Source of the DNA: G963704535 sp963704535
GTDB taxonomy: Bacteria; Chloroflexota; Chloroflexia; Chloroflexales; Roseiflexaceae
DNA length: 64,000 nt
Assembly (NCBI GenBank): GCA_963704535.1
Contig: OY969916.1
Span: forward strand, 6,076,001 to 6,140,000
Reading direction: 5' to 3'
Made by a program: the position numbers and the translations under genes. The stretch's first letter is position 1. The number at the start of each line of letters is the position of its first letter. Positions 17,090 to 29,147 of this stretch are shown here, piece by piece. Below the pieces are notes generated by a model. It was not told the DNA's origin. It saw only the letters and a program-made list of their open reading frames with translations, and did no database searches.

Positions 17090-20000
17090 ATGACCGAGGA
17101 TCTTTCTCTTGCACTGCTAGGGCCGCTGGTCGTCATACGCGCGGGGCAGGCGCTTCCCGAGAGCGCCTGGCGCTCGCGCCAGGAGCGCCGGCTGCTCGGC
17201 ATTCTGCTGGCGGCGCGCGGCGCGCGGGTGCCGGTCGATCGGCTGCTCGAATGGTTGTGGCCCGAGGCCGATAAGGAGACCGCCGCAGTGACGCTGCGCA
17301 GTGCGGTCAGCAGCTTGCGGCATACGCTAGAGCCGCAGGCCGGCACGCGGGCCTCGTCGCGCTATATCCTGACGCGGCCGGGTGGCTATGCGTGGAACAG
17401 CGCCAGCGGCGCGCGGATCGACGTGGACGAGTTCTTAGCCTGCCTCCAGGGTCCAGCGGCAGAAGAGCGGGGCGGGGGATTAGAGGATCGTCCATCGACC
17501 ATCCTCCAGCCGCGCTCCGCGACCCTTGGTCGGGCGATCGAGCTGTACCACGGCGATTACCTGGAAGACGAGCCGGACGCCCCGTGGGCGCGCTCGCTGC
17601 GCGAACATCTGCGTGAGTGCTTTCTGACCGCGCTCGACGACATGGCGCAACTCCGGCTCAGTGCCGGCGAGCCGGGCGAGGCGATCAAGCTGGCCCTGCG
17701 CGGGCTGGCGCACGACCATTTACGCGAGCCGCTCTACCGGGCGCTGATGCGCGCCCAGGCCCATGCCGGCGACGTTGCGGGCGCGCTGCAAAGCTACGAG
17801 CGCTACCGCCGCGCGCTGGACGAAGAACTGGGCGCGGTCCCCTCGGCACAGACCCAGATGCTGCACGCCGCGATCCTGCGGGGGGAGATTGCCGAGACAG
17901 GGAGACAGGGAGACAGGGAGCGGGGGAGAGGGGAAGAGGAGGAGCGGGGGAGACACCCCCTCACCCCCTCACCCTTTCACCCTTTCACCCCCTCGCTCCC
18001 TCTCTCGTCGGCCACCCCGTTTGTCGGGCGCGCGCAGGAGCTGGAGGCGCTCTCCAGGTGGATCGACGAGTTGGGGCGGCGGCGGGGTGGGATCGTCGCG
18101 ATCGTGGGCGAGGCCGGGATCGGCAAGACCCGCCTGGCGATGGAGGCGTTGCGCCTGGCCGCCGAGCAGGGGGCGCTGTGTATTACGCTCCGCTGCGCCG
18201 TCCTTGAGCGTGGGCTGCCGTTCGCGCCGCTGAGCGAGGCGCTGCGCCCGCTCCTGCGGGCCGTGCCGGAGCCGGAACTGCGGCGCCTGCCGCCGATGGC
18301 CCTCGCCCAGGTCGCCGAGCTGCTGCCGGTGCTGCGTGAGCGGCTGCCCAGCCTGCCGGTGCTGACGGCCGCGCACGCCCCTACGCCCGACGTGTCCCCC
18401 GCCACTGACCATCATCAGTTGCTCGACGGGCTGGCGGACCTGGCGATCGCCCTGGCGCGCCGCGCGCCGCTGGTGATCTGCTGCGACGACGCGCAGTGGG
18501 CCGACGAGGCTACGCTGGCGGTGCTGGGCCGTCTGGCCCGCCACGCCCCCCGCCGCGCGCTGCTGCTGATCCTGACCTACCGCTCCGAGGAACTGGCCGA
18601 GAACGCGGCGCTCCATGGGCTCCTGCGCACGCTTGGCCGCGAGATGCTGCTGCGCCCGCTGGTGCTGGGGCGCTTTGCCGCCGCCGAGGTCGCCCAGTTC
18701 CTGGCCGGGCTGGCCCAGGTCCAGCCGGAGCGACTGGCGCGCCTGGCGCCACGCCTGGCGACCAGCAGCGGCGGCAACCCGCTTTTTCTCGGCGTCGCCG
18801 TCCAGTTGCTCCTGGAGTCCCATGGCGTCTTGTCGCTGGCGGCGCTCCTGCCGGATCTCGACGCCGCCGCGCCGCTGCCCGACCTGGCCGGCGCAGCGCA
18901 GGTCCGCGATCTGGTGCTTGCACGCCTCGATCGCCTGCCCGCGGCACCGCGGGCCTTGCTTGAGCAGATCGCGATCATTGGTCGCCCGGCGTCACTCGAT
19001 CTGATCGAGCAGTTGGAACGGCGTGGCCGGGCTAGAGGCGGCCCAGGCGCTGCTGGAGCGCCAGTTCCTGGTCGAGGGTCCCGACGGGCGATTGATGTTC
19101 ACCCACGACCTGGTACGGTCGATCATCGCGGCGACCCTTTCCTCGCCACGCCGGCGCCTGCTGCACCGCCAAGCCGCCGAGGCGATCACCGCGCTCCACG
19201 GCGACCGGCCTGAGCGTGCCGCCGAGCTGGCCTTCCATTTCAGCCAGTCCGGCCACGGCTCTGAGGCCGCCGTCTTGCGCTACGCCCTGGCCGCCGGCGA
19301 TCAGGTGCGCCGCGCGTTCGGCTACCGCGCGGCGCTGGCCCACTACGACACGGCCCTGCGCGCCGCCGAGCGCCTGGGCGACCGGGCGCCCGCCACCGAG
19401 GTGCGCCGCGCCTTTGCCGGTCGCCTGGTGATCTACGAGGCGCTGCTGGATTGGGACGGCATCATGGAGACCTCCGCACGCTATGATCGGTGGTCGGCCC
19501 AGCAGGCCAGTATGCCCCCGCTGATCGCCGCGCGCCGGCTGGCGCTGCTGCGCGCGCTGATGGGCGACCTGGCCGGCGCCACCGCGATCAGCACGGAGCA
19601 GGCGCTCCGCCAGCCCGAGACGCTGCCGGCAGTGCGCGATATGCTCCGGCGCACGGCGCTGATCCTCCAGCCCGCCGAGCCGAAAAAGGAGATTGGAGAT
19701 TGGAGATTGGAGATGAGCACAACCCAATCTCCAATCTCCAATCTCCAATCGCTGCCCACCTTCGCGCCTGCCGGCCGGCTGCCCGGCACCCCGGCAGACG
19801 ACTTGCCTGCGGCCCTCGGCACCGAGGAGGCCGCCCTGGTGCTCTTCCAGGTCGGCTGGGCGGCCCTGATGCAAGGGCTGCTCCAGGACGCCGAGCCCTG
19901 CCTATTGCGCGCCTACGACCTAGCGCTTGAGACTGGTCAGATCTCGGTCGCCGTCGTCAGCGCGCTTCAACTTGCCCACCTCCAGGCGCTGCGTGGCGAC

Positions 20001-20600
20001 GGGGCGGCCGCCGAGCGCTGGCTGGAGACCAGCCTGGACCTGGCGCGGCGCGCGCCCGAGGCGGCCTGGGCGTCGATCTGGCCGCGCATCCACCAGGCGT
20101 TCCTGCTCTTGATCGACGACCAGTATGCGGCAGCCGGGGAGCGTTTCGAGCAGGTGGCCACCCAACTCCGCGAGCTGCCGGCCTTCCAGTCGCACCGCGC
20201 CAGCGTCGAGGTCGGCTTCGGGCTGCTGGCCCTGGCCCGCGGCGACATCGCCCGCTCGGCCGCGCAACTCGCCGGCGCGCTGGCCTCCCCGCAGCTGCTG
20301 TATGGGTTCGTCTCGGTGGCCGCGCAGCACGGGCAGGCCCGCCTCGCGGCCCTGCGCGGCGACCTCCCCGCAGCCCGCGCGCTCCTTGGACATGCGCTCG
20401 CCTATAGCGCCCGCCGCAGTCTGCTCCCCGAATACATTCGCACCGCGATTGAGATCGTGCGTGTCGAGCGCGACTTCGGCGACCCCACCCCGGCGCTGGG
20501 GCTGCTCCGCGAGGCCAGGCCCCTGGCCGAGGGCGCCGGCCTCATCCCGCTGGCCCATGTGGCGGCTGCGCTGCTGGTGCGGCTCGCGGCGGAAGGCTAA
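17090..20600 (+). CDS. BTAD/SARP-type transcriptional activator with AAA ATPase and repeat domains (frameshifted)
   Basis: About 1,169 codons over two frames. Order: winged-helix OmpR-like DNA-binding domain (LALLGPLVVIRAGQALPES to GGYAWN), bacterial transcriptional activation domain (residues ~115-265), AAA ATPase with Walker A GEAGIGKTRLAM near residue 345 and Walker B VICCDDAQWAD near 465, then TPR-like helices. The frame moves +1 near 19012-19022 (SLDLIEQLE continues as GLEAAQALLERQFL). Two heptamer/octamer elements lie in frame, at 17894-18003 between BTAD and ATPase and at 19683-19752 in the helical region. A large stand-alone regulator of the AfsR/MalT type; its targets are unknown. 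Confidence 0.78.
17894..18003. repeat. In-frame octamer element in the BTAD regulator
   Basis: Three near-exact GAGACAGG units (17895-17918) lead into a GGGGGAGA-rich stretch and then CACCCCCT/CACCCTTT units back to 18003. It codes a hydrophilic linker (GRQGDRERGRGEEEERG, then HPLTPSPFHPFTPSLP) exactly between two domains, where extra length is harmless. Confidence 0.75.
19683..19752. repeat. In-frame AGATTGG heptamer element in the BTAD regulator
   Basis: GGAGATT x3 at 19690-19715 faces CCAATCT x3 at 19725-19749 around GAGCACAAC. It codes EIGDWRLEMSTTQSPISNLQS between predicted helices. The same peptide words occur at the nadB element (35918). Confidence 0.85.
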
Positions 20601-20632
20601 TAGGCCATTTGGCATCGATATTGCCGTTGTCT

Positions 20633-20695
20633 GTTGCGTGTTGCGTGTTGCGTGTCAGCGCGCGCTGACACGCAACACGCAACACGCAATACGTA
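20633..20695. repeat. Near-perfect inverted GTTGCGT heptamer element
   Basis: Three GTTGCGT units, then TCAGCGCGCGCTGA, then three ACGCAAC units. Arms pair over nearly 30 bases around GCGCGC. It lies after the BTAD regulator stop (20600) and could act as its terminator hairpin. Confidence 0.85.
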
Positions 20696-20821
20696 ACACA
20701 GACAAATGCCGATAAGCGCCACTGAAACCCGGCTGTCATACGAAATATCCGCCGCAACCGTCCCCCCAACATAGGGTATACTAGGATGTATCCAGATCGT
20801 TCGTCGTAGGAGTGTGTTATC

Positions 20822-21832
20822 GTGTCCGTAGGACCTGTCACGCGCCACGAAACCGAGGGCGGTGCGCGCATCTATTGCATCCCGGTGCGCGTCTTCACGA
20901 TGCTCGTCGCGAACGTCTACGTCGTCATCGTCGACGATTATGCCGCCTTGATCGACACCGGCAGCGGGCTGGGCGAGAGCAACATCCAGCTTGGCGCCGG
21001 CATGGAAGCACTGCGCGACGAGTGGGGCGAGCAGATCAGCTGGGCTGACCTGAAGCGCATCATCATCACCCACGCCCACGTCGACCACTACGGCGGCCTC
21101 GGCTTTGTGCGCGACCAGACCAGCGCGCCGATCGCCGTCCACGAGCTGGACCGGCGCGTGCTGACGAACCACGAGGAGCGGCTGGTACTGACCAGCCGCG
21201 CGCTCTCGGCCTTCCTCTGGCGGGCTGGCGTCTCCGAGGCCAACCACACCAGCCTGATGGGGATGCACGGCTGGAGCAAGGGTTTGTTCCGCTCCGTCGA
21301 GGTCGATACCATCCTGCGCGACGGCGATCTGCTCGACGGCGTGTTCCTGGTCCACCATACGCCCGGCCACTGCCCTGGGCAGGTCTGCCTCCAGCTTAGC
21401 GACATCCTGTTTAGCGCCGACCACGTGCTGCCGCGCACCTCGCCGCACCTGGCGCCGGAGAGCATCACCCCTTCGACCGGGCTGGACCACTACTTGCAGG
21501 CACTCCGGCGGATCGCCGCAGTGCCCGGCCTGCGCCTGGCCGTCGGCGGGCACGAGCAGCCGATCGAGGATGTGTACGAGCGCATCGCCCAGATCGAGTC
21601 CTCGCACCAGCGCAAGCTTGAACGGCTCCTCGACGCCTGCGCCGAGCCGCGCACGATCAACGAGCTTTCCAAGCTGATCTATTCCGATGTCCAGGGCTAC
21701 AACATCCTGCTGGCGCTGGAGGAGATCGGCGCCCACGTCGAGTATCTCGACCAGCGCGGCCTGCTTGCGGTCGCGAACCTCGATGAGGTCGCCGGGGATG
21801 AGCAGGCCGCGCCGTATTACCGGCGAATTTAG
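20822..21832 (+). CDS. MBL-fold metallo-hydrolase with C-terminal winged-helix-like domain
   Basis: 336 aa, starting with GTG 8 bases after AGGAG. The metallo-beta-lactamase fold is clear: VVIVDDYAALIDTGSG, the metal motif IITHAHVDHYGGLGFV (HxHxDH) near residue 85, HHTPGHCPGQVCLQL near 178 and LFSADHVLP near 197. The C-terminal ~70 residues (HQRKLERLLDACAEPRTINELSKLIYSD, then LALEEIGAHVEYLDQRG) match the small helical domain of LACTB2/glyoxalase-II-like enzymes. A hydrolase of a thioester, lactone or RNA end is possible; substrate unknown. Confidence 0.82.
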   Translation: MSVGPVTRHETEGGARIYCIPVRVFTMLVANVYVVIVDDYAALIDTGSGLGESNIQLGAGMEALRDEWGEQISWADLKRIIITHAHVDHYGGLGFVRDQTSAPIAVHELDRRVLTNHEERLVLTSRALSAFLWRAGVSEANHTSLMGMHGWSKGLFRSVEVDTILRDGDLLDGVFLVHHTPGHCPGQVCLQLSDILFSADHVLPRTSPHLAPESITPSTGLDHYLQALRRIAAVPGLRLAVGGHEQPIEDVYERIAQIESSHQRKLERLLDACAEPRTINELSKLIYSDVQGYNILLALEEIGAHVEYLDQRGLLAVANLDEVAGDEQAAPYYRRI

Positions 21833-21995
21833 AGAACAAAGAACAAAGAATAAAGAACAAAGGATCGGGAACTCTGAAACGTGAAACGTGGCGTCCGGGC
21901 GGCCACAGGGCGGCCACGGAGGGCCTGCCCTACAAGTGCTCGACTCCTTCACACCTATCTTGTCATCTTGTCATCTTGTCAGGCCGTAGAGGATA
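21833..21995. repeat. Mosaic of heptamer and octamer runs
   Basis: In order: GAACAAA units (21834-21862), GAAACGTGAAACGTGG (21878-21892), a CCGGGCGGCCACAGGGCGGCCACGG run (21897-21920), and three CTTGTCAT units (21958-21981). None has its inverted arm here. Fills the gap before the rhodanese start. Confidence 0.65.
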
Positions 21996-21999
21996 GGAA

Positions 22000-22875
22000 A
22001 TGACGACACAAGTTATACCCATGCTGATCACGCCTGAGTGGCTCACCGCCCATCTCGACGACCCGGCTATACAGATCGTCGACGTGCGCTGGTATCTGAC
22101 CGAGCGCAGCCGCGGGCGCGCCGAGTACCTGGAGGCGCATATTCCCGGCGCATCCTTCATGGATATCGACGACGACCTAGCCGCGCCGCGCGGGCAGGGG
22201 CCGGGCCGCCACCCGCTGCCCGAGCCGGCGGCCTTCGCCGCCGCCGCCGGCCGCGCCGGCATCGGCACCGACACCCACGTCGTCGCGTATGACGCCGGCG
22301 GCGGCGCCTACGCGGCGCGGCTGTGGTGGCTGCTGCGCTACTTCGGCCACCAGCGCGTCTCGCTGCTCGACGGCGGCTGGCCGGCCTGGCTGGCCGCCAG
22401 CCACCCGACTGAGTCGGGCGCGCGCGACGCGACGCCTGCCACGTTCATCGCGGTCCCGCGCCCGGAGCTGGTGATCGACGCCGCCGCCGTCGAGGAGCTG
22501 CGGCGCGACCCGAACGCAGTGCTGCTCGACGCGCGGGCGATCGAGCGCTACGAGGGGCGGGTCGAGCCGGTCGACCCGCAGGCGGGCCACATCCCCGGCG
22601 CGCGCCCGGCTCCCTACGCCGGCAACCTGCGCGACGACGGTCGCCTGAAAGCCCCCGACGAACTGCGCGACCGCTACGCCGCCCTCGGCGTGGACACCGC
22701 CCAGCGCGTCGCCTGCTACTGCGGCTCCGGCGTCACCGCCGCCCACGATGTCTTCGCGCTGTTCCTGGCCGGCCGCACCGACGCGCTGCTCTACGAGGGC
22801 TCCTGGAGCGACTGGTGCAGCGACCCGGCCCGGCCGATCGCGACCGGGCAGTACCAGGGAGTGCCAGAGGAATAG
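22000..22875 (+). CDS. sseA: Thiosulfate/mercaptopyruvate sulfurtransferase (two-domain rhodanese)
   Basis: 291 aa, two rhodanese domains. Domain 1 (residues 1-140) has IVDVRWYL and GHQRVSLLDGGWPAW but no active cysteine. Domain 2 (150-285) has VLLDARAIERYEGRVEP and the active loop CGSGVTA near residue 239, whose Cys carries the persulfide. CGSGVT is the usual loop of 3-mercaptopyruvate sulfurtransferases, while thiosulfate enzymes more often have CRKGVT, so the former is favoured. Cytoplasmic, with no signal peptide. The stop is followed at once by a GTCAGTT heptamer element. Confidence 0.87.
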   Translation: MTTQVIPMLITPEWLTAHLDDPAIQIVDVRWYLTERSRGRAEYLEAHIPGASFMDIDDDLAAPRGQGPGRHPLPEPAAFAAAAGRAGIGTDTHVVAYDAGGGAYAARLWWLLRYFGHQRVSLLDGGWPAWLAASHPTESGARDATPATFIAVPRPELVIDAAAVEELRRDPNAVLLDARAIERYEGRVEPVDPQAGHIPGARPAPYAGNLRDDGRLKAPDELRDRYAALGVDTAQRVACYCGSGVTAAHDVFALFLAGRTDALLYEGSWSDWCSDPARPIATGQYQGVPEE

Positions 22876-22946
22876 TCAGTTGTCCATGGTCAGTTGTCCG
22901 TTGTCAGTTGCCGGCCACTGACAACGGACAACTGACCACTGACAGA
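22874..22946. repeat. Inverted GTCAGTT heptamer element between sseA and alaS
   Basis: GTCAGTTGTCCATGGTCAGTTGTCCGTTGTCAGTTGCCGGCC, then ACTGACAACGGACAACTGACCACTGACA. Arms pair over about 25 bases. On the minus strand it contributes the last ~19 codons of alaS, including the stop. Confidence 0.85.
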
Positions 22947-24698
22947 ATCAAGTACGGCCCGAATCCGCCGCACCCCCGCGCCGACCGCTTCCTCCTTGAC
23001 GATTCGGAAGCAGCCCAGCTCGCCAGTGCGCTCCACATGCGGCCCGCCACAGATCTCCTTGCTGAAGTCCCCGATCGCGTAGACTTTCACGCTGGCGCCG
23101 TAGCGCTCCTCGAATAGGCCGATCGCGCCGGCGTTTTTCGCCGCGTCCAGGTCCATCTCGGCCCAGGTCACGGGCAGATCGCGCCGAATCTGCTCATCCA
23201 CCAGGCACTCGACCGCGCCGAGCTGCTCGGTCGAGAGCTTCTCGTGATGCACAAAATCGAACCGGAGCCGCTCGATGGTGATGTTGCTGCCGCGCTGCTC
23301 CACGTGCGGCCCCACGACACGCCGCAACGCCGCGTGCAGCAGGTGCGTGGCCGTGTGCAGCCGGGTGGTCTCCGGCGCGCGCTCGGCCAGCCCGCCCCGG
23401 AAGCGCATCGCCGCGCCCTGGCGCGATTGCTCCTGGTGCGCCGCGAGCGCGCGCTCATACCCGGCCATGTCGGCGCCGAGCCTCTGCTGCGCCGCCAACT
23501 CCTGGGTCAGCTCGTGCGGGAAGCCATAGGTCTCGTAGAGCCGGAACACGACTTCGCCAGGGATGATGGACTGATTATCCGCTCTGCACTGCGCCGCCGC
23601 CCGCAGGAACTCGCGCTCACCGCGCGCGATCGTGCGCTGAAAGCGCGCCTCTTCATCGTCCAACGCCGCGCAGATGTGCTCGCCACGCCGCGTCAGCTCC
23701 GGGTAGACATCGCCCATCGTCGCGATCACGACATCGGCCAGCCGCGCCAGGAACCGCCCCTCGATCCCGGTCGCGCGGCCGTAGCGCACCGCCCTGCGGA
23801 TCAGCCGCCGCGCCACGTAGGGCTGGTCCACATTCCCCGGCCTGATGCCCTCGGCCAGGATGAACACCGCCGCCCGGACATGATCGGCGATCACGCGCAC
23901 GCCAAAGGACTCCGGCGCCCGCGCCAGCGCTAGAATTGTCTCCACGATCGGAGTAAACAGCTCAGTTTCATATGGCGAAGGCACCCCTTGCATAATTGGA
24001 AGAATGCGCTCCATGCCCATGCCGGTATCGACGTTCTTGCGCGCCATACGTATGTAGCTGCCGTCGGGCTGCTTGTCGTAGTCCATGAAGACATTGTTCC
24101 AGATCTCCCAGAATCGGCGCGGGTTGGTCTCCGGCGTCTGGCCGTCCGGCCCGTCGGGTTCCCTGTCGTAGAAGATCTCGCTGTCAGGCCCACAGGGGCC
24201 GACCGTGCCCGCCGGCCCCCACCAGTTGTCCTGCTTGGGCAGGAAGGTGATGCGCGCGCCGGGGATGCCCAGCGAGCGCCAGATCGCGGCGGTCTCCTCG
24301 TCGCGCGGGGCGTCGGCGTCGCCGGCGAAGCAGGTGACGTAGAGCCGCCCCGGATCGAGCCCCAGCCGCTCGGTCAGAAACATATAGCTCATGCGGATCG
24401 CCTGCTCTTTCCAGTAGTCGCCCAGCGACCAGTTGCCCAGCATCTCGAAGAAGGTCAGGTGGGTGGCGTCGCCGGTCTCCTCGATGTCGCCGGTACGCAG
24501 GCACTTCTGGACGCTGGCCAGCCGCACGCCGGCAGGGTGCGGCTCGCCGAGCAGGAACGGCACCAGCGGGTGCATGCCCGCCGTCGTGAACAGCACGCTG
24601 GGGTCGTGCTCCGGGATCAGCGGCGCGCCGCCGATGACGGCGTGCCCGTGCTGACGAAAGTAGTCCAGAAAGAGCGCTCGGAGTGTCTTCGCGTCCAT
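22890..24698 (-). CDS. alaS: Alanyl-tRNA synthetase, short form
   Basis: 602 aa from the ATG at 24698 (MDAKTLRALFLDYF), which follows AGGAG; upstream in-frame codons come from MITE-like repeats. Class II AlaRS features: SVLFTTAGMHPLVPFL (motif 1 region), FFEMLGNWSLGDYWKEQAI (motif 2), GMGMERIL (motif 3). The editing-like domain keeps its zinc residues: HTATHLLHAAL (HxxxH) and CGGPHVERTGELG (CxxxH). The oligomerisation/DHHA1 C-terminal part of long AlaRS is absent. The last residues (SGQLSVVSGRQLTTDN) are coded by a heptamer repeat, so the present C-terminus was set by the repeat. Transcription is under a T-box. Confidence 0.93.
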   Translation of the reverse strand: MDAKTLRALFLDYFRQHGHAVIGGAPLIPEHDPSVLFTTAGMHPLVPFLLGEPHPAGVRLASVQKCLRTGDIEETGDATHLTFFEMLGNWSLGDYWKEQAIRMSYMFLTERLGLDPGRLYVTCFAGDADAPRDEETAAIWRSLGIPGARITFLPKQDNWWGPAGTVGPCGPDSEIFYDREPDGPDGQTPETNPRRFWEIWNNVFMDYDKQPDGSYIRMARKNVDTGMGMERILPIMQGVPSPYETELFTPIVETILALARAPESFGVRVIADHVRAAVFILAEGIRPGNVDQPYVARRLIRRAVRYGRATGIEGRFLARLADVVIATMGDVYPELTRRGEHICAALDDEEARFQRTIARGEREFLRAAAQCRADNQSIIPGEVVFRLYETYGFPHELTQELAAQQRLGADMAGYERALAAHQEQSRQGAAMRFRGGLAERAPETTRLHTATHLLHAALRRVVGPHVEQRGSNITIERLRFDFVHHEKLSTEQLGAVECLVDEQIRRDLPVTWAEMDLDAAKNAGAIGLFEERYGASVKVYAIGDFSKEICGGPHVERTGELGCFRIVKEEAVGAGVRRIRAVLDSVSGQLSVVSGRQLTTDN

Positions 24699-24711
24699 GT
24701 TGATTCTCCTT

Positions 24712-24838
24712 TTTACAATCTGGTTTGGGGGAGACTGAGGGGGCTGGCCCCTCAAACCCCCTTTTTCCAAAGCCGCAAAGTCCAATGTGGTTTGGGGTGA
24801 GACTGAGGGGGCTGGCCCCTCAAACCCCCTTTTCCAGA
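24712..24838. mobile_element. Two tandem G-rich elements before alaS
   Basis: Two copies, each TGGTTTGGGG.GAGACTGAGGGGGCTGGCCCCTCAAACCCCCTTTTCCA, at about 24720-24770 and 24789-24836. The first carries TTTTACAATC like the TACTTTACA subfamily. They lie in the alaS message between the T-box terminator and the ribosome site. Confidence 0.7.
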
Positions 24839-24849
24839 ACCGCGCCAAC

Positions 24850-25185
24850 AAAAAACCGCCCAAGAGCCTAATTGCTCAAGGACGGAATAATCCGCGGTAC
24901 CACCTTGGTTGGGGTACGAGACCCCCACTCTGCCGCCGCCACCCGCTTGGGTGAGGGCGCGTCCCGATCACGGGGGACTCAACCGGCCTGCCTTACCCTG
25001 TTGGTCCGTTGTCCGTTGCAACTGACAACGGACCAATGACTACTGACCATTCGGTTTCGGCGGCAACTCAGGGGTGGCTTCTGCGCTGGCCTGCTGATCG
25101 AGCTTGCACGATCCTCAACTCGCTGTGCGCCCGGCCTGGCGCGTACTCTTCCCCGTCAATGTCGTCATATAAAATTGTGAACAGC
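24850..25185 (-). promoter_or_regulatory. T-box leader of alaS
   Basis: On the minus strand: stem I start with GGGGAAGAGTACG (S-turn, about 25170), a GAAGCCAC stretch that puts GCC (alanine) in the specifier position (plus coordinates 25076-25078), then the T-box sequence AAGGTGGTACCGCGG (about 24893-24907), and finally a terminator stem CCGTCC..GGGCGG with six U (24850-24892). Uncharged tRNA-Ala should stabilise the antiterminator and let alaS be made. A GTCAGTT inverted element sits between stem I and the T-box sequence. The specifier assignment is by eye. Confidence 0.88.
25001..25048. repeat. Inverted GTCCGTT heptamer element inside the alaS T-box leader
   Basis: TTGGTCCGTTGTC (25001-25013) pairs with GACAACGGACCAA (25024-25036) around a CGTTGCAACT core, with a further TGACTACTGACC tail. 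It adds a hairpin between stem I and the antiterminator. Confidence 0.8.
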
Positions 25186-25234
25186 ACCATACCAGATTGC
25201 GGCGTGGATGTCAATCGGCCGATTGGCGTAAGAT

Positions 25235-25243
25235 GTGGTACAA
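25235..25243 (+). promoter_or_regulatory. Extended -10 element before the ileS leader
   Basis: TGGTACAAT: TACAAT at 25238-25243 with the TG of an extended -10. Transcription would begin near 25250, just before the T-box stem I. The same TGGTACAAT occurs before the response regulator at 49820. Confidence 0.5.
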
Positions 25244-25254
25244 TACCGCCCACA

Positions 25255-25575
25255 GGCGCCGACGGAGACGAGTAGGCGGCACCCGGACGGACCAGCGAGC
25301 GCGCGAATGGTGCAAGGCGCGCCCGACCCACCGCTGAACATCGCTCCCGAGCTGAGCAATGAAAAATTGAAAATGTAGAATTGAAAATTGAGAATGCGGT
25401 TTCTCAATTTTCAATTCTCAATTCTCAATTCAAGTAATTGCGTCCGGTCTCGCCCACCGTTAGCGGGGCGGAGGTGTGATCGCACCTCACCAAGCGGGCG
25501 CCGTGGCGGCGCCAAGCGGGGTGGTACCGCGGGGCATTTGCGCCTCGTCCCTGACCAGGGGCGGGGTTTTTGTTT
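25255..25575 (+). promoter_or_regulatory. T-box leader of ileS
   Basis: Stem I opens with GACGGAGACGAGTAGGCG (AGTA S-turn). CGCTGAACATCGCTC places ATC (isoleucine; 25340-25342) in the specifier position. The T-box sequence GGGTGGTACCGCGGGG is at 25518-25534. The terminator is CCTCGTCCCT-GACC-AGGGGCGGGG (25543-25566) followed by five T. The classical design senses uncharged tRNA-Ile. An AATTGAG inverted element lies between stem I and the antiterminator. The leader is divergent from the alaS T-box, less than 100 bases separating their start regions. Confidence 0.92.
25364..25430. repeat. Inverted AATTGAG heptamer element inside the ileS T-box leader
   Basis: AATTGAAAATTGAGAA (25379-25394) pairs perfectly with TTCTCAATTTTCAATT (25401-25416) around TGCGGT, with further units on both sides. 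Confidence 0.85.
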
Positions 25576-25587
25576 TGCACAGGTTTG

Positions 25588-25655
25588 TCAGTTGTCCGTG
25601 GTCAGTTGTCAGTTGTCAGTTGCGCCGCAACTGACAACTGACAACTGACCACGGA
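25588..25655. repeat. Inverted GTCAGTT heptamer element before ileS
   Basis: GTCAGTTGTCCGTGGTCAGTTGTCAGTTGTCAGTTGCG, then CGCAACTGACAACTGACAACTGACCACGGACC: long, almost perfect arms. It lies between the T-box terminator and the ileS ribosome site (GGGAGG). Confidence 0.85.
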
Positions 25656-25672
25656 CCTTCGCGGGAGGACAT

Positions 25673-29002
<3,330 letters not shown>

Positions 29003-29025
29003 CAGGATCTTCAAATAAGACATGA

Positions 29026-29075
29026 GGTGGAGTTATTCTTGAGGGGCGACCCCTCAAACTCCCCCTTTTTCACGT
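29026..29075. mobile_element. G-rich palindromic element after ileS
   Basis: GGTGGAGTTATTCTTGAGGGGCGACCCCTCAAACTCCCCC followed by TTTTTCACG, nearly identical to the copy at 16700. Lies between ileS and the subtilase terminator. Confidence 0.7.
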
Positions 29076-29086
29076 ATCGTCCCAAC

Positions 29087-29126
29087 AAAAACCGCCCGCC
29101 CGCGCCATTACAGGCGCGGGCGGGCG
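29087..29126 (-). terminator. Terminator of the subtilase gene
   Basis: CGCCCGCCCGCGCC (29093-29106) and GGCGCGGGCGGGCG (29113-29126) form a perfect 14-bp stem with a 6-nt loop. On the minus strand it is followed by CGG and five U. It lies 22 bases past the subtilase stop. Confidence 0.88.
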
Positions 29127-29147
29127 TCCGTCATGTATGACCAGGTA

